Below are positions 18,772 to 27,521 of a DNA stretch of 47,185 nucleotides, in pieces (within the stretch, counting starts at the first letter, position 1; each line of letters opens with the position of its first letter). The DNA is from Methanobacteriota archaeon. Its GTDB lineage: Archaea > Halobacteriota > Methanosarcinia > Methanosarcinales > Methanosarcinaceae. Made by a program: the position numbers and the translations under genes. The stretch spans positions 1 through 47,185 of the forward strand of contig JAENZL010000031.1 in NCBI GenBank assembly GCA_016841265.1. Direction: 5' to 3'. The notes beneath the pieces were generated by a model, which was not told the origin of the DNA, did not search any database, and was given only the letters and a program-made list of their open reading frames with translations.

Positions 18772-19590
18772 ATGAAGGCCATGATCCGAAGCAAGAAAAA
18801 TATCGAACCACTGATCTTCGTATTTTCTCTTTTATTGCTTTTGCTTTTTTCTTTTATTTTTGTGACCCTTGCAAACATGATCTTCGGGCAGGTGCTCAAC
18901 GATTTCCCTGGTCTGGTCAGAACTGCAAAAAACAGTTCGGTTATGAGCTCCATTTTTCTCTCTCTTTATGCAGGTTTTCTTGCCACTCTTATAGCCCTCT
19001 TTCTCGGGGCTCCCACAGGCTACATCCTGGCAAGGTTTGATTTTCCGGGAAAGAGGCTGGTTGAGAGTATCATCGATGTGCCGGTTGTGGTCCCTCATAC
19101 GGTTGCAGGAATTGCCCTGCTGACGGTTTTCGGGTCCCGTGGGCTTATAGGTGGTCCGCTCGAACCCTATGTCCAGTTCAGGGATGCTCTTCCGGGCATA
19201 GTAGTTGCCATGCTCTTTGTATCCGTGCCCTATCTTGCCAATTCTGCAAGGGAAGGCTTTAAAAGTGTTAACCCGAGGCTTGAGAATGCTGCTCGTTCCC
19301 TGGGGGCTCCGCTCTGGAAAGCCTTTCTTTTTGTAACCCTTCCGCTTTCCGCAAGGCATCTTCTGGTGGGGGCTGTCATGACCTGGGCCAGGGCTATCAG
19401 CGAGTTTGGGGCTGTTGTGATGATAGCCTACTACCCTATGATCGGGCCCACGCTTATCTATGACAGGTTTCTTTCCTACGGGCTTTCGGCATCAAGACCT
19501 GTCGCAGTCCTTCTGATCCTTATAACCCTTACCATCTTCATAGTAATCAGAATACTTTCCGCAGGCTGGAGCATATATGATAGAGATTAA
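18772..19590 (+). CDS. modB: Molybdate/tungstate ABC transporter permease
   Basis: This is the membrane channel of the importer. The 272-residue protein has about six transmembrane helices, and the cytoplasmic coupling loop that contacts the ATPase (EGFKSVNPRLENAARSLGA, the EAA-type motif, about residues 162-180) is intact. It fits the ModB/WtpB permease family in length and order. The final 14 bases overlap modC, so the two are translationally coupled. The upstream gap to modA holds a tandem repeat. Confidence 0.94.
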   Translation: MKAMIRSKKNIEPLIFVFSLLLLLLFSFIFVTLANMIFGQVLNDFPGLVRTAKNSSVMSSIFLSLYAGFLATLIALFLGAPTGYILARFDFPGKRLVESIIDVPVVVPHTVAGIALLTVFGSRGLIGGPLEPYVQFRDALPGIVVAMLFVSVPYLANSAREGFKSVNPRLENAARSLGAPLWKAFLFVTLPLSARHLLVGAVMTWARAISEFGAVVMIAYYPMIGPTLIYDRFLSYGLSASRPVAVLLILITLTIFIVIRILSAGWSIYDRD

Positions 19591-20623
19591 AGCCCTCTCC
19601 CGAAAATGGAAGTCTTTTGCCCTGGATTCCCTGGACCTGACTATCCGGGATGGGGAGTATTTCGTTATCCTCGGGCCCACAGGTTCCGGAAAAACCCTGC
19701 TCCTTGAACTTTTAGCAGGTTTCCACCGTCCTGATTCGGGAAAAATCCTGATCAACGGAAAGGACGTCACGGACTTATCGCCGGAAAAACGCAACCTGGC
19801 TTTTGTGTACCAGGACTATTCCCTGTTCCCGCATATGACTGTTAAAAAGAACATCGAATTCGGGCTGAAGATGAAAAAGCTTAAAGCTCCCGAAAAGTTC
19901 AGGGAAATTTCGGAATACCTCAATATTTCCCACCTGCTGGAACGGCATCCTCTAAACCTTTCTGGTGGGGAACAGCAGCGTGTATCCCTTGCCAGGGCCC
20001 TTGTGACAGACCCTGAAATTCTCATGCTGGACGAACCTCTGAGTGCCCTTGACCCCAGGACGCAGGACAGTGCCCGGGAGATGCTTTTGAATGTGCACCG
20101 GAAGGGTAAGCTGACCGTGCTCCATATTACCCATGACCAGACCGAAGCCCGGATCATGGCAGATAAAATCGCGGTGGTGATGGACGGGAAGCTCGTACAG
20201 GTGGGTACGCCGGAAGAAGTCTTTGAAAAACCTGCAAACGACATGATCGCTGATTTCGTAGGTTTCGAGAATGTTCTGAAAGGCAGGGTGCTTTCTCGTG
20301 AAAAGGGCCTTCTTCGGATCGATGCCGAAGGAACGGTGCTTGAAGCCGCCGGAGAGGTGGAGGTCGGGGACATGGTACATGTCGGGCTGAGGCCGGAAAA
20401 CATAGTTTTAAGTAAGACCTTCACACAATCCAGCATCAGGAACTCACTGAAAGGTACGGTGATAGAGGTTCAGAGCCTGGGCGCACTTGTGAGGGTGCGG
20501 ATGGATTGCGGTCCCCTCCTGAATGCGCTGGTAACCCGGCAGTCTGCTGAAGAAATGGAGCTAGCTCCTGGGGTGCCTGTTTATGCCCAGTTCAAAGCGT
20601 CTTCTATCCATGTGCTCCGATAA
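19577..20623 (+). CDS. modC: Molybdate/tungstate ABC transporter ATP-binding protein
   Basis: This ATPase powers the importer. The 348-residue protein has Walker A GPTGSGKT (33-40), the Q-loop VYQDYSLFPHM, signature LSGGEQQR, Walker B ILMLDEP, and the switch histidine in HITHDQTEA. After about residue 240 comes a C-terminal domain ending ASSIHVLR that matches the regulatory oxyanion-binding domain of M. acetivorans ModC, where bound molybdate or tungstate locks the transporter. I recognise strong resemblance to that structurally known protein. It overlaps modB by 14 bases and is followed 11 bases later by the regulator gene. Confidence 0.95.
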   Translation: MIEIKALSRKWKSFALDSLDLTIRDGEYFVILGPTGSGKTLLLELLAGFHRPDSGKILINGKDVTDLSPEKRNLAFVYQDYSLFPHMTVKKNIEFGLKMKKLKAPEKFREISEYLNISHLLERHPLNLSGGEQQRVSLARALVTDPEILMLDEPLSALDPRTQDSAREMLLNVHRKGKLTVLHITHDQTEARIMADKIAVVMDGKLVQVGTPEEVFEKPANDMIADFVGFENVLKGRVLSREKGLLRIDAEGTVLEAAGEVEVGDMVHVGLRPENIVLSKTFTQSSIRNSLKGTVIEVQSLGALVRVRMDCGPLLNALVTRQSAEEMELAPGVPVYAQFKASSIHVLR

Positions 20624-20634
20624 GGTGGAAATTT

Positions 20635-21384
20635 TTGAAAGCGAAAACAAAGCTCTGGTTTACGGAAGACGGAAAGCCCGTGATGGGGGCCGGAAAAGCC
20701 AGTTTGCTCAAAGCTATTGACGAGGAAAAGTCCCTCCGGAAAGCCTGCGAAAAACTGAAAATTTCCTATAAACATGCCTGGCTCATGTTGAAAAAAATGA
20801 ACGAACGGCTCGAAGATCCCGCAGTGCTCACAGTGCGTGGGGGGAAAAACCAGGGGACCTTCCTTACGGAAGTGGGTCGAAAAATGTTGGCCGAATATGA
20901 AACCAGTAGGCAGCTTATCAAAGAGGCTGTGGGAGACGAAACCGCCTGGGAAAATGTTGGCTTTAAAATCTCAGCCCGGAACAGGCTCCCGGGAAAGGTC
21001 CTCGAAGTCGAGAAAGGAGGCCTGGTCTCGAAGATCACGATTGTAATGGAACCCTCAATCCTGACCTCCGTTGTCACCGAAGAGGCCGTGGAGCAACTCG
21101 ACATAAAGCCCGGAGACCGGATATACGCGGTCATCAAGTCCACGGAAGTAATGGTTGCAAAGAGACCTGAGCCCGAAGGTCCTGATGAAAATAAACCTGA
21201 AAAAAGTACACCTGAAGAAAATAAACCTGAAGAAAATAAACCTGAAGAAAATAAACCTGAAAAAAGTACACCTGACGAAAATAAACCTGAAAAAAGTACA
21301 CCTGACGAAAATAAACATGAAGATAAGAAATTGAAAGTTAATAAATTGAAAGAAAATAAGCCTGAAAAAAAGTTAAGAAAATAA
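20635..21384 (+). CDS. modE: ModE-type molybdate-responsive regulator with repeat tail
   Basis: Residues 1-100 form a ModE/LysR-type winged helix (SLRKACEKLKISYKHAWLMLKKMNE is the recognition region), and residues about 113-176 form one Mop/TOBE oxyanion-binding domain (SARNRLPGKVLEVEKGG). Such proteins sense molybdate and repress or activate transport and molybdoenzyme genes. Beyond residue 180 is an unusual 70-residue hydrophilic tail made of pentapeptides PEENK, PDENK and PEKST, then a Lys-rich end. The start is TTG at 20635 behind AAGGTGG, 11 bases after modC, so it is co-transcribed with the transporter and probably autoregulates it. Only one Mop domain is present, against two in E. coli ModE. 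Confidence 0.88.
   Translation: MKAKTKLWFTEDGKPVMGAGKASLLKAIDEEKSLRKACEKLKISYKHAWLMLKKMNERLEDPAVLTVRGGKNQGTFLTEVGRKMLAEYETSRQLIKEAVGDETAWENVGFKISARNRLPGKVLEVEKGGLVSKITIVMEPSILTSVVTEEAVEQLDIKPGDRIYAVIKSTEVMVAKRPEPEGPDENKPEKSTPEENKPEENKPEENKPEKSTPDENKPEKSTPDENKHEDKKLKVNKLKENKPEKKLRK
21181..21315 (+). repeat. 15-bp coding tandem repeat in the modE tail
   Basis: Nine successive 15-bp units of the types CCTGAAGAAAATAAA and CCTGAAAAAAGTACA encode nine pentapeptides (PEENK, PDENK or PEKST). The two unit types partly alternate, pointing to past duplication of a 30-bp double unit. Confidence 0.9.
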
Positions 21385-21540
21385 TCCTTTTTTCAATCCG
21401 GTAAATAAACAGTTTTACCCCTTTTTTTTCTCCTGCATATCCCTTATATTCTTTAATCTGTCCATTCAATCAGATCGATCAAGTGTTTTACTCCATTAGA
21501 TAAATCAATCAGATCGGGTGGAGCAGAAGAAGATATGTTA

Positions 21541-21608
21541 CAAAAAAAGGGTAACCATTCCTGGTTGAGTTTAATCCTCAAGCGGTATGGTTACGTCGGG
21601 TTTTTTTA
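21541..21608. terminator. Bidirectional hairpin terminator after modE
   Basis: GTAACCAT (21551-21558) pairs with ATGGTTAC (21587-21594), and an inner TTGAG/CTCAA pairing extends the structure. A run of seven T follows on the plus strand, and a matching run of A precedes it, giving T on the minus strand. It can end both modE and the convergent secreted-protein operon. Confidence 0.75.
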
Positions 21609-21677
21609 GATCTGGCTTTTTGAGCCTTCTTTTTGAGTCCTTTCTGTTCCAGGTCTTACCTTCATCAGGTCTCAACT

Positions 21678-22736
21678 TTATTCCTGCTGTCTTTTCCTGA
21701 ACAGGATGAAACAGGCTGCAAGGGCCATGAAACCAATTCCTGTACCAATCTGGTATCCTGGAAGGCTTTTTTCTGCAGGCAGGACTTCGGTGTTGATCTT
21801 TACACTGTCCGAGGTCTGATCATGTCCGTCGGCGTCTTCGTAGAGTATCTCGCTGTTAAGGGAGTAAGGCTTGGGGGTTGCGTCTTCGTCCACGTCCATG
21901 TCAAAGACGGCAACTGAGCTTTCTCCCGGGTTCAGGGTGCCCAGGTATGCCTGGTCATCCGTGGTACTGAAAGGGTCGCCTGCGCTGACTCTTACGGTGG
22001 CATCCTTTGCAGGTTCTTCTCCTGTGTTTTTATAGGTGACGTAGAGCATACCGCCCTCTTCGGGGTAGAGGTCCCCTTTCACTTCCGTTACTTCGAAGTA
22101 GGGCTCTTTTTTGACCTTTACTTCCAGGGTCTCGGTCTGGGTAGTGTTTTCATACCAGATTCCAACCTCGTGGTTTGTTACCAGGCCCGTATTTGCGTCA
22201 TAATCGTCCCCGCCTACCTGCACGTTATTCTGGTATTTGTATGAAAGCTCGAGGGTTAAGGGATAGGTTCCGGCAGGTGCATTCTTACTGATTTCGATGG
22301 TGAACTTTGTGGGGCTTGAGCTATCCTTTCCCTGTTTGAGGGTGCCTGCTTCCTGGGGCCCGGATTTCACCTTGATATTCGGGTCGTCGGATTTGAGGTT
22401 TGCAAGGATGCCAATCGCGGTAACGGCCTGAGCTTCGTACTGCATCTCCGTCTGCTGGAGGACCTGGTCTTCGTAGTCCCCTATGTCCGCTTCATCTTCG
22501 GACTTGAAGCCGGAAATTGCACCTTTGTTCATCATCTCGATGCTGAGGGTCACCGTGTCCCCTCTGGAAAACTCGTTGTCCCCGAGCAGGGTCGCGCTGA
22601 GGTCCGGACCTCCGTAGACGGTGTAGTAATTGTTACTGATGTCAAAATTTTCGGGTAAGGCTGCCTGTGCTGGAAGGGCTGCAAAGCCCAGGATCAGAAG
22701 GGTAGTGACTGCAGCAAAAATTCCTTTTTTATTCAT
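21678..22736 (-). CDS. Secreted membrane-anchored beta-domain protein (COG1361-like)
   Basis: This is a 352-residue exported protein with an N-terminal signal peptide ending near AQA, an extracellular region of beta-sandwich, CARDB/S-layer-like character, and a C-terminal membrane helix followed by RKRQQE. The phrases VTLSIEMMNKGAISGF and YPEEGGMLYVTYKNTGEEPAKDATV are typical of domains handling surface or exporter-associated roles in archaea. It is paralogous to the gene just upstream. ATG 22736 lies inside the end of that gene (8-base overlap) with GGTGA before it, so translation is coupled. The adjacent exporter suggests a joint envelope or efflux function; the exact role is unknown. Confidence 0.8.
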   Translation of the reverse strand: MNKKGIFAAVTTLLILGFAALPAQAALPENFDISNNYYTVYGGPDLSATLLGDNEFSRGDTVTLSIEMMNKGAISGFKSEDEADIGDYEDQVLQQTEMQYEAQAVTAIGILANLKSDDPNIKVKSGPQEAGTLKQGKDSSSPTKFTIEISKNAPAGTYPLTLELSYKYQNNVQVGGDDYDANTGLVTNHEVGIWYENTTQTETLEVKVKKEPYFEVTEVKGDLYPEEGGMLYVTYKNTGEEPAKDATVRVSAGDPFSTTDDQAYLGTLNPGESSVAVFDMDVDEDATPKPYSLNSEILYEDADGHDQTSDSVKINTEVLPAEKSLPGYQIGTGIGFMALAACFILFRKRQQE

Positions 22737-23871
22737 TATCATCACCTGATGAATTCTCATTATTTTGATTCCTTTTCCGGTGCATGTTTATGATCTGGTA
22801 TAGAGAGATAAGGATTATCAGTACGATTGCTATGCCCGTTATGCTTATTTTTTTCTCGGATGCTTCAAGGGGCACATTTACTTTCAGGTTTTTTGAAAAG
22901 GAGGTTTCTCCTTCTTCGTCAATGTACTTTATTTCACTGTCAATCCCGTATTTTTTCACAACTGCATCCTGGTCTGCTGAAATTTCAAACAGGGCGGTCT
23001 TGCTTTCTCCGGGCCCGATGTCCCCTAGTCTGACTATGGACTTCCCCGTGCTCAGGGGGCTCATGACTATGATACGGGCCATAGCATCTTCTGCTGTGAT
23101 TTCCCTTGTATTGGTGTAGGTTACCTCAACAACGTTTGTTTCTCCCTGTTTAAGGTTCCCGGAAACTTCCGTCACCTCAAATTTCGGTTCGCTCTCAATA
23201 GAGACGGGCAAGCTGAGAACTGTATTTTTTGTTGTATATTCCCGTGTGAATTCCGTATCCGTAAGGCCAAGGTTAATTACTGCAGGAGTTGCTGTCCTTA
23301 CATTTGCCTGGTACTCGTAGCTTACTGGCAGGAGGAGTTCGTAGTTTCCTGCAGGCGTGTCTCCATCGATTTTTATCGTGAACCGGAGGGTTTGCGTGTG
23401 CCCGGTTTCAATCTCTTCCACATCCTGGACGCTGGTTACGGGGTCGACTTCTATATACTCCGTTTCCGAGACAAGGGTGGCCTTGAGGTCTTTTGTAGTT
23501 GTGCATTCCTTTTCTTCTTCCAGCTCTGCCACTGCCAGCAGTTCCTCTGTGGAGTTGTCTCCTCCCTGGTCTGCATTCAGCCGTTTGAAACCTTCTATAT
23601 ATCCCTTGTTCACTATTTTTACCTGAAGACCTGCAATCTCCCCCCTCTTGAATTCGGGGTCTCCGACAATAGATGCCTGTATGATAGGCTCTCCGTAGCT
23701 CCGGTAGTAGTCCATGGTGTACCCGTGCTCTGGAATAATGAAGTTCACTTCATCATCATCATCGTTTCCAAGGGCCGGGGCTGCGGTTATTGAGATAACT
23801 GCAAAAAGTACTGCGATTATAGCGAATGTTTTTATTATCTTCTGTGTAGCTTGATTTCTGGGCTCTTTCAT
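22729..23871 (-). CDS. Secreted membrane-anchored beta-domain protein, paralogue of the next gene
   Basis: This 380-residue exported protein has a signal segment (about 15-35), an acidic start of the mature part (DDDDE), an extracellular beta-rich region, and a C-terminal membrane helix (ITGIAIVLIILISLYQI) followed by a basic and polar tail. It shares the order and phrases of its downstream neighbour (PEFKRGEIAGLQVKIVNKGYIEGFK, SGNLKQGETNVVEVTYTNT), so the pair arose by duplication. Its ATG overlaps the exporter stop codon as TAATG. Such proteins next to RND exporters may act as outer-face partners, but this is inferred. Confidence 0.8.
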   Translation of the reverse strand: MKEPRNQATQKIIKTFAIIAVLFAVISITAAPALGNDDDDEVNFIIPEHGYTMDYYRSYGEPIIQASIVGDPEFKRGEIAGLQVKIVNKGYIEGFKRLNADQGGDNSTEELLAVAELEEEKECTTTKDLKATLVSETEYIEVDPVTSVQDVEEIETGHTQTLRFTIKIDGDTPAGNYELLLPVSYEYQANVRTATPAVINLGLTDTEFTREYTTKNTVLSLPVSIESEPKFEVTEVSGNLKQGETNVVEVTYTNTREITAEDAMARIIVMSPLSTGKSIVRLGDIGPGESKTALFEISADQDAVVKKYGIDSEIKYIDEEGETSFSKNLKVNVPLEASEKKISITGIAIVLIILISLYQIINMHRKRNQNNENSSGDDNE

Positions 23872-26222
23872 TAGATATCAGCCCCTCGAACTTGTTTGTT
23901 GGGTTGGTTTTGTATTGTTTGTGCGCCTCTTCTTTTATCCCGCCAGGTATCCAGGACGACAATCAGGGGCGGGAATACTACAAATGTAGCAATCAGGGCA
24001 AGCAGGACATCGATGACCGTTACGACCCCGAAGTCACTTATCATGCCAAACGGGGAGGCGATAAGGGCTGAGAACCCGAATATCGTTGTGGCCCCGGAGG
24101 CAACAATTGCAGTCCCTATTTTTGTGCTTGCCTTATGGATGGCTTCCATTGGGCTTGCACCTGCCTCTTTTTCTTCAAAGTAGCGCTCCATCATGAGGAT
24201 TGCGTACTCGGACCCGACCCCCAGGATCAGGGCTCCGAGGGTTGCGGTCATGGGGTTGTAGTCAAGGTTCAGGTAGTCCATAACCCCGCCAGACCATCCG
24301 ATCACGATAAACATGGGAATGACCGGAGCCAGAGCTTTTAGCCAGTCTCTGTAGACTATGAAAAGCCCGGCAAGGACCAGGATAAGCCCGAGGAAAGTCA
24401 TCTGCACCCTGCCGCTGGTAAGTGCGGTTATGACCTCTATGAAGATCACGTTGTTTCCCGTAATCGTGATAGATGTGCCGGGGGGCGCCTGCATCCACTG
24501 GATATCCTCTCTTACGATGTTGGTCAGCTCTTTGATCCCTGTTACTTTTATGTCAGAAACGGCGTTTCCGATGTTTAAGTTCAGGAGAAGCATGTTTTTC
24601 CCGTGCATGTAGCGGGTTTTCTGGTATTCCGGAATTTCTTCGTAGATTGCCTCTATTTCCTGGGAACTTTCCGGTATTGTACCGCCGTTTTGCTCTTTTA
24701 CGAGGGGTACGATGCTTGATGCACTGTATATATGTCCTCTTCCGCTTACCTCATGTTCGCTGAACTCGTCGATCCACTTCAGGATATCGGGGTCGGCAGT
24801 ATCTTTTACCTTTATGATGATGTTCAGCTGGTCGTCCCCGCCCATTATATCGCCCATGTGTTCCAGGTCTACAAGGGCGGGCATGTCCTGGGGGACAAAG
24901 GTTGTGACGTCAGTCTGGATGCCCACGGACTGGTCGGCATAAATGCCTCCGATACAGAAAAGTGCCGCAATCCCGAGCACTATCACGTCGTATTTTATTG
25001 TAAAGTCGGTAAGCTTCGTCAGGAAGTGTTCCATTTTCTGGGTTTTCGCGTGCCCACCCGGGGTTTCCCCGGTTTTTGTTCGGCCAGGTTTTATTTTATT
25101 TTTCATTTTCCCGAACAGGTTCTTTTCCGAGACCCCGTCAAAGAGGGATACCGTGATGACGCCCACAAATATGGCCGCAAGATAACACATGACTATCCCT
25201 ATCATGAGGAGTTTTCCAAAATCCCTTATCATGGGGACGGAAGAGGTGAACAGGGATGCAAAACCGAGAGCTGTCATCCCGAGAGCGACAAGGACAGCAG
25301 GGCCTGTATTTCTAACGGTGGCCACGATTGCGTTGGTTTTGTTGCTGTTTTCCTGCAGTTCTTCTTCTATTCTGTTATGGAACTGGATAGCATAATCGAT
25401 GCCAAGCCCTATCAACACCGGGAAAGCGGCCATGGAAACCATGGAGAGGGGAATTCCAATGTATCCCATAGCTCCAAAAGTGAATATTATTCCAATCAGG
25501 ACAATAGGTAAGGGCAGGAGTCTCCAGCGGACGTGCCGGAAAACAAGGTTTAGAACAATGAGCATAAAAAAAGCGGAAAGCCCGAGAAGAGGTCCCATAC
25601 TTGAATTCATTTCATCGTTCATTGAGATCTGGAATGCCGGGTCACCTGTTACTATGATGCCGTATGAGGGGGGAAAATCCGAAAATGTGATTGCTTCTTC
25701 GGTTGCGTACAGGATTTCTTTTTGCTTTGTCTCCGTGGTTGAGCCTGCCATTACCACTGAGATGAACATGTGCGTATCATCAGGTGTAATGATCTCAAAA
25801 CTGTCCGGGTTGCTGTCGATTATGGCCTCAATTTCTTCATCTGTGTCCGGGACCACGTATCTGCCGGTCATCTGGTAATTTATGCCTTTGATAATCGATG
25901 CAGGGCTCGTGGTCTCGATGACGCCTTCCGTGGACTGGAGCTGGTGTTCGAGTCGGTCCACAGCCTTCATAAGTTCCGACGTTTTTACCTCATTTCCCTC
26001 CACCATAACCACAATGGACTCTGTCTGGAAAATGTTCAGGAAAAGATGGTCGAAATCCTGATACATTCGTGAGTCTTTCCCGACAAAGGTTTCGGTGCCT
26101 GATGCCATTTCTATTTTCTGTGCGCCCTGCATTGCTATGATTATGAAAAGGAAAAAGACAAGGAGTATGGTCAGGCGGTTATTCTGGATAAAAAATCCTA
26201 GTTTTTCAAAAATGTTCTTAAT
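23871..26222 (-). CDS. RND superfamily exporter (HAE3/MMPL type) with probable ATT start
   Basis: This is a proton- or ion-driven exporter of the archaeal HAE3 family, with two halves of about six membrane helices and large extracellular loops. The MMPL/SSD-like stretches PVLIGLGIDYAIQFHNRIEEE and GALILGVGSEYAILMMERYFEE carry the charged residues of ion coupling. The first ATG (26132) would delete the first membrane helix. The frame continues upstream for 30 codons encoding KNIFEKLGFF then a hydrophobic helix, after an in-frame TGA. The only plausible initiator is ATT at 26220-26222, 8 bases after GAGGGG. From there the protein is 783 residues. It heads an operon with two secreted paralogues. 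The cargo is unknown; lipids or hydrophobic compounds are typical for the superfamily. Confidence 0.85.
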   Translation of the reverse strand: MKNIFEKLGFFIQNNRLTILLVFFLFIIIAMQGAQKIEMASGTETFVGKDSRMYQDFDHLFLNIFQTESIVVMVEGNEVKTSELMKAVDRLEHQLQSTEGVIETTSPASIIKGINYQMTGRYVVPDTDEEIEAIIDSNPDSFEIITPDDTHMFISVVMAGSTTETKQKEILYATEEAITFSDFPPSYGIIVTGDPAFQISMNDEMNSSMGPLLGLSAFFMLIVLNLVFRHVRWRLLPLPIVLIGIIFTFGAMGYIGIPLSMVSMAAFPVLIGLGIDYAIQFHNRIEEELQENSNKTNAIVATVRNTGPAVLVALGMTALGFASLFTSSVPMIRDFGKLLMIGIVMCYLAAIFVGVITVSLFDGVSEKNLFGKMKNKIKPGRTKTGETPGGHAKTQKMEHFLTKLTDFTIKYDVIVLGIAALFCIGGIYADQSVGIQTDVTTFVPQDMPALVDLEHMGDIMGGDDQLNIIIKVKDTADPDILKWIDEFSEHEVSGRGHIYSASSIVPLVKEQNGGTIPESSQEIEAIYEEIPEYQKTRYMHGKNMLLLNLNIGNAVSDIKVTGIKELTNIVREDIQWMQAPPGTSITITGNNVIFIEVITALTSGRVQMTFLGLILVLAGLFIVYRDWLKALAPVIPMFIVIGWSGGVMDYLNLDYNPMTATLGALILGVGSEYAILMMERYFEEKEAGASPMEAIHKASTKIGTAIVASGATTIFGFSALIASPFGMISDFGVVTVIDVLLALIATFVVFPPLIVVLDTWRDKRRGAQTIQNQPNKQVRGADI

Positions 26223-26439
26223 GGCGAATTCCCCTCATTTCGATTGTCTCGAGCATAAACAGGTTCTTAAGCCGGGTCTCGCTTTTTGAGGCTCAGGGGC
26301 CAGTACTGTAAACCCTGGTTTTTAACCTTAAATCTGTAAACATTTGTATCTAATGAATCTATTTTCTATTCATTTATATAATTACTTGATACTGTTTTCT
26401 CTACATTGAGGGTATATTGAAAGAAAAGATTTAAATCTA

Positions 26440-26460
26440 TTGTTACTTTAGGGGTAACAA
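26440..26460. promoter_or_regulatory. Inverted repeat abutting the trmB-like start codon
   Basis: TTGTTAC and GTAACAA are exact 7-base inverted arms with spacer TTTAGGG, ending at the base before the ATG. A second palindrome, AGATTTAAATCT, lies just upstream at 26427-26438. The position suggests an operator for autoregulation, or a hairpin that hides the AGGGG ribosome binding site. Both readings are inferred. Confidence 0.5.
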
Positions 26461-27234
26461 ATGTATCCTGCGATAAATCCGGAGCTTGTCAGTAATCTTG
26501 AGAAGCTGGGGCTTACCGAAAATGAGGGAAAGGCCTATGCAGGGCTTGTAAGTTTGAAAGAAGCCACTGCAAGGGAAGTCCATGAACTGACAGGAGTTCC
26601 CAGGGCTAAGGTTTATGATATCCTCAAAACACTGTCCATGAAAGGTTTTGTGGAAGTTCGGCAGGGGTCTCCTGTTTATTTCAGGGCGGTCGACCCGAAG
26701 CATGTAATTGGCAGGATCAAGGACGAGTTTTTCACCTGTGCCATCGAGGCTCTGGACCAGCTTAACGAGTTGAGTTACGAAATTCCCAGGTCCTCTCCTG
26801 TTTGGTGCATCCAGAGCGAATGGGGTATCCGGAAAAGGGTCCGTGAGATCCTCGATAATGTCAGGGATGAACTGATAGTTTTCTCTACCAACCCGGAATT
26901 TTTGGGTGAGTTTGAATCCGACCTGAAAAAGCTGGAAAAAAACTGTCGGCTAATTATCATTGTAGATGATCTCAAGAAGTTCAAAGGAATTCCCCTCGAC
27001 TTTAAAGAGGTCGGTAAAGAGTTTGGGGACTTTGTCCGGAACCTGTTCATTGATGGAGTCCAGTACACTGAAGACTGCTTCATTATTGCGGACGGAAAGG
27101 AGTCCATAGCCGTCCACATGGCCGGAGACAAAAGAGAGGCGGTGGTAATCAGGCTGCCTATGGTCTGCCACCTGCAGAAGTTGATTTATAACTGGCTTGT
27201 TGAAGGCGGTTTTACAATAGGTACCCATCAATAA
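26461..27234 (+). CDS. TrmB family transcriptional regulator
   Basis: This 257-residue protein has an N-terminal winged helix of TrmB type (LTENEGKAYAGLVSLKEATAREVHELTGVPRAKVYDILKTL, in two parts about 18-60), then a coiled linker and a C-terminal phospholipase-D-like/sensor domain with VWCIQSEWGIRKRVREIL and IADGKESIAVHM. TrmB proteins in archaea sense sugars or other metabolites, though this one lacks an obvious sugar-binding signature. It diverges from the HAE3 exporter operon, so that operon and itself are the natural targets. An inverted repeat touches its start codon. Confidence 0.88.
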   Translation: MYPAINPELVSNLEKLGLTENEGKAYAGLVSLKEATAREVHELTGVPRAKVYDILKTLSMKGFVEVRQGSPVYFRAVDPKHVIGRIKDEFFTCAIEALDQLNELSYEIPRSSPVWCIQSEWGIRKRVREILDNVRDELIVFSTNPEFLGEFESDLKKLEKNCRLIIIVDDLKKFKGIPLDFKEVGKEFGDFVRNLFIDGVQYTEDCFIIADGKESIAVHMAGDKREAVVIRLPMVCHLQKLIYNWLVEGGFTIGTHQ

Positions 27235-27252
27235 GTGCTGCAGGGATGCTAC

Positions 27253-27290
27253 ATATGATTACTGGATATGATTACTGGATATGATTACTT
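27253..27290. repeat. 13-bp tandem repeat
   Basis: ATATGATTACTGG occurs twice exactly and then once more as ATATGATTACTT, shortly after the TrmB gene. The following 230 bases to the next gene are AT-rich with no gene seen. Confidence 0.85.
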
Positions 27291-27521
27291 CTGAATGTTT
27301 ATTTCACCGTAAACTACTCTAAATATCTGGGTGTGTTTTCTCAATTTATCCATTTCTTTTTGAATATACACTAATAATTCTAATCTGTCGTTCACCTGTC
27401 CCTAATTTATATATTGGGTTTTGATCTTAATTAGGTTCCACTTTTATCAGTCCTGGTAGTTTGCAGGATTTTCACCAAATGTCGTTTCTATTACACAAAA
27501 GATCCTCGGAGGTTTAATTAC

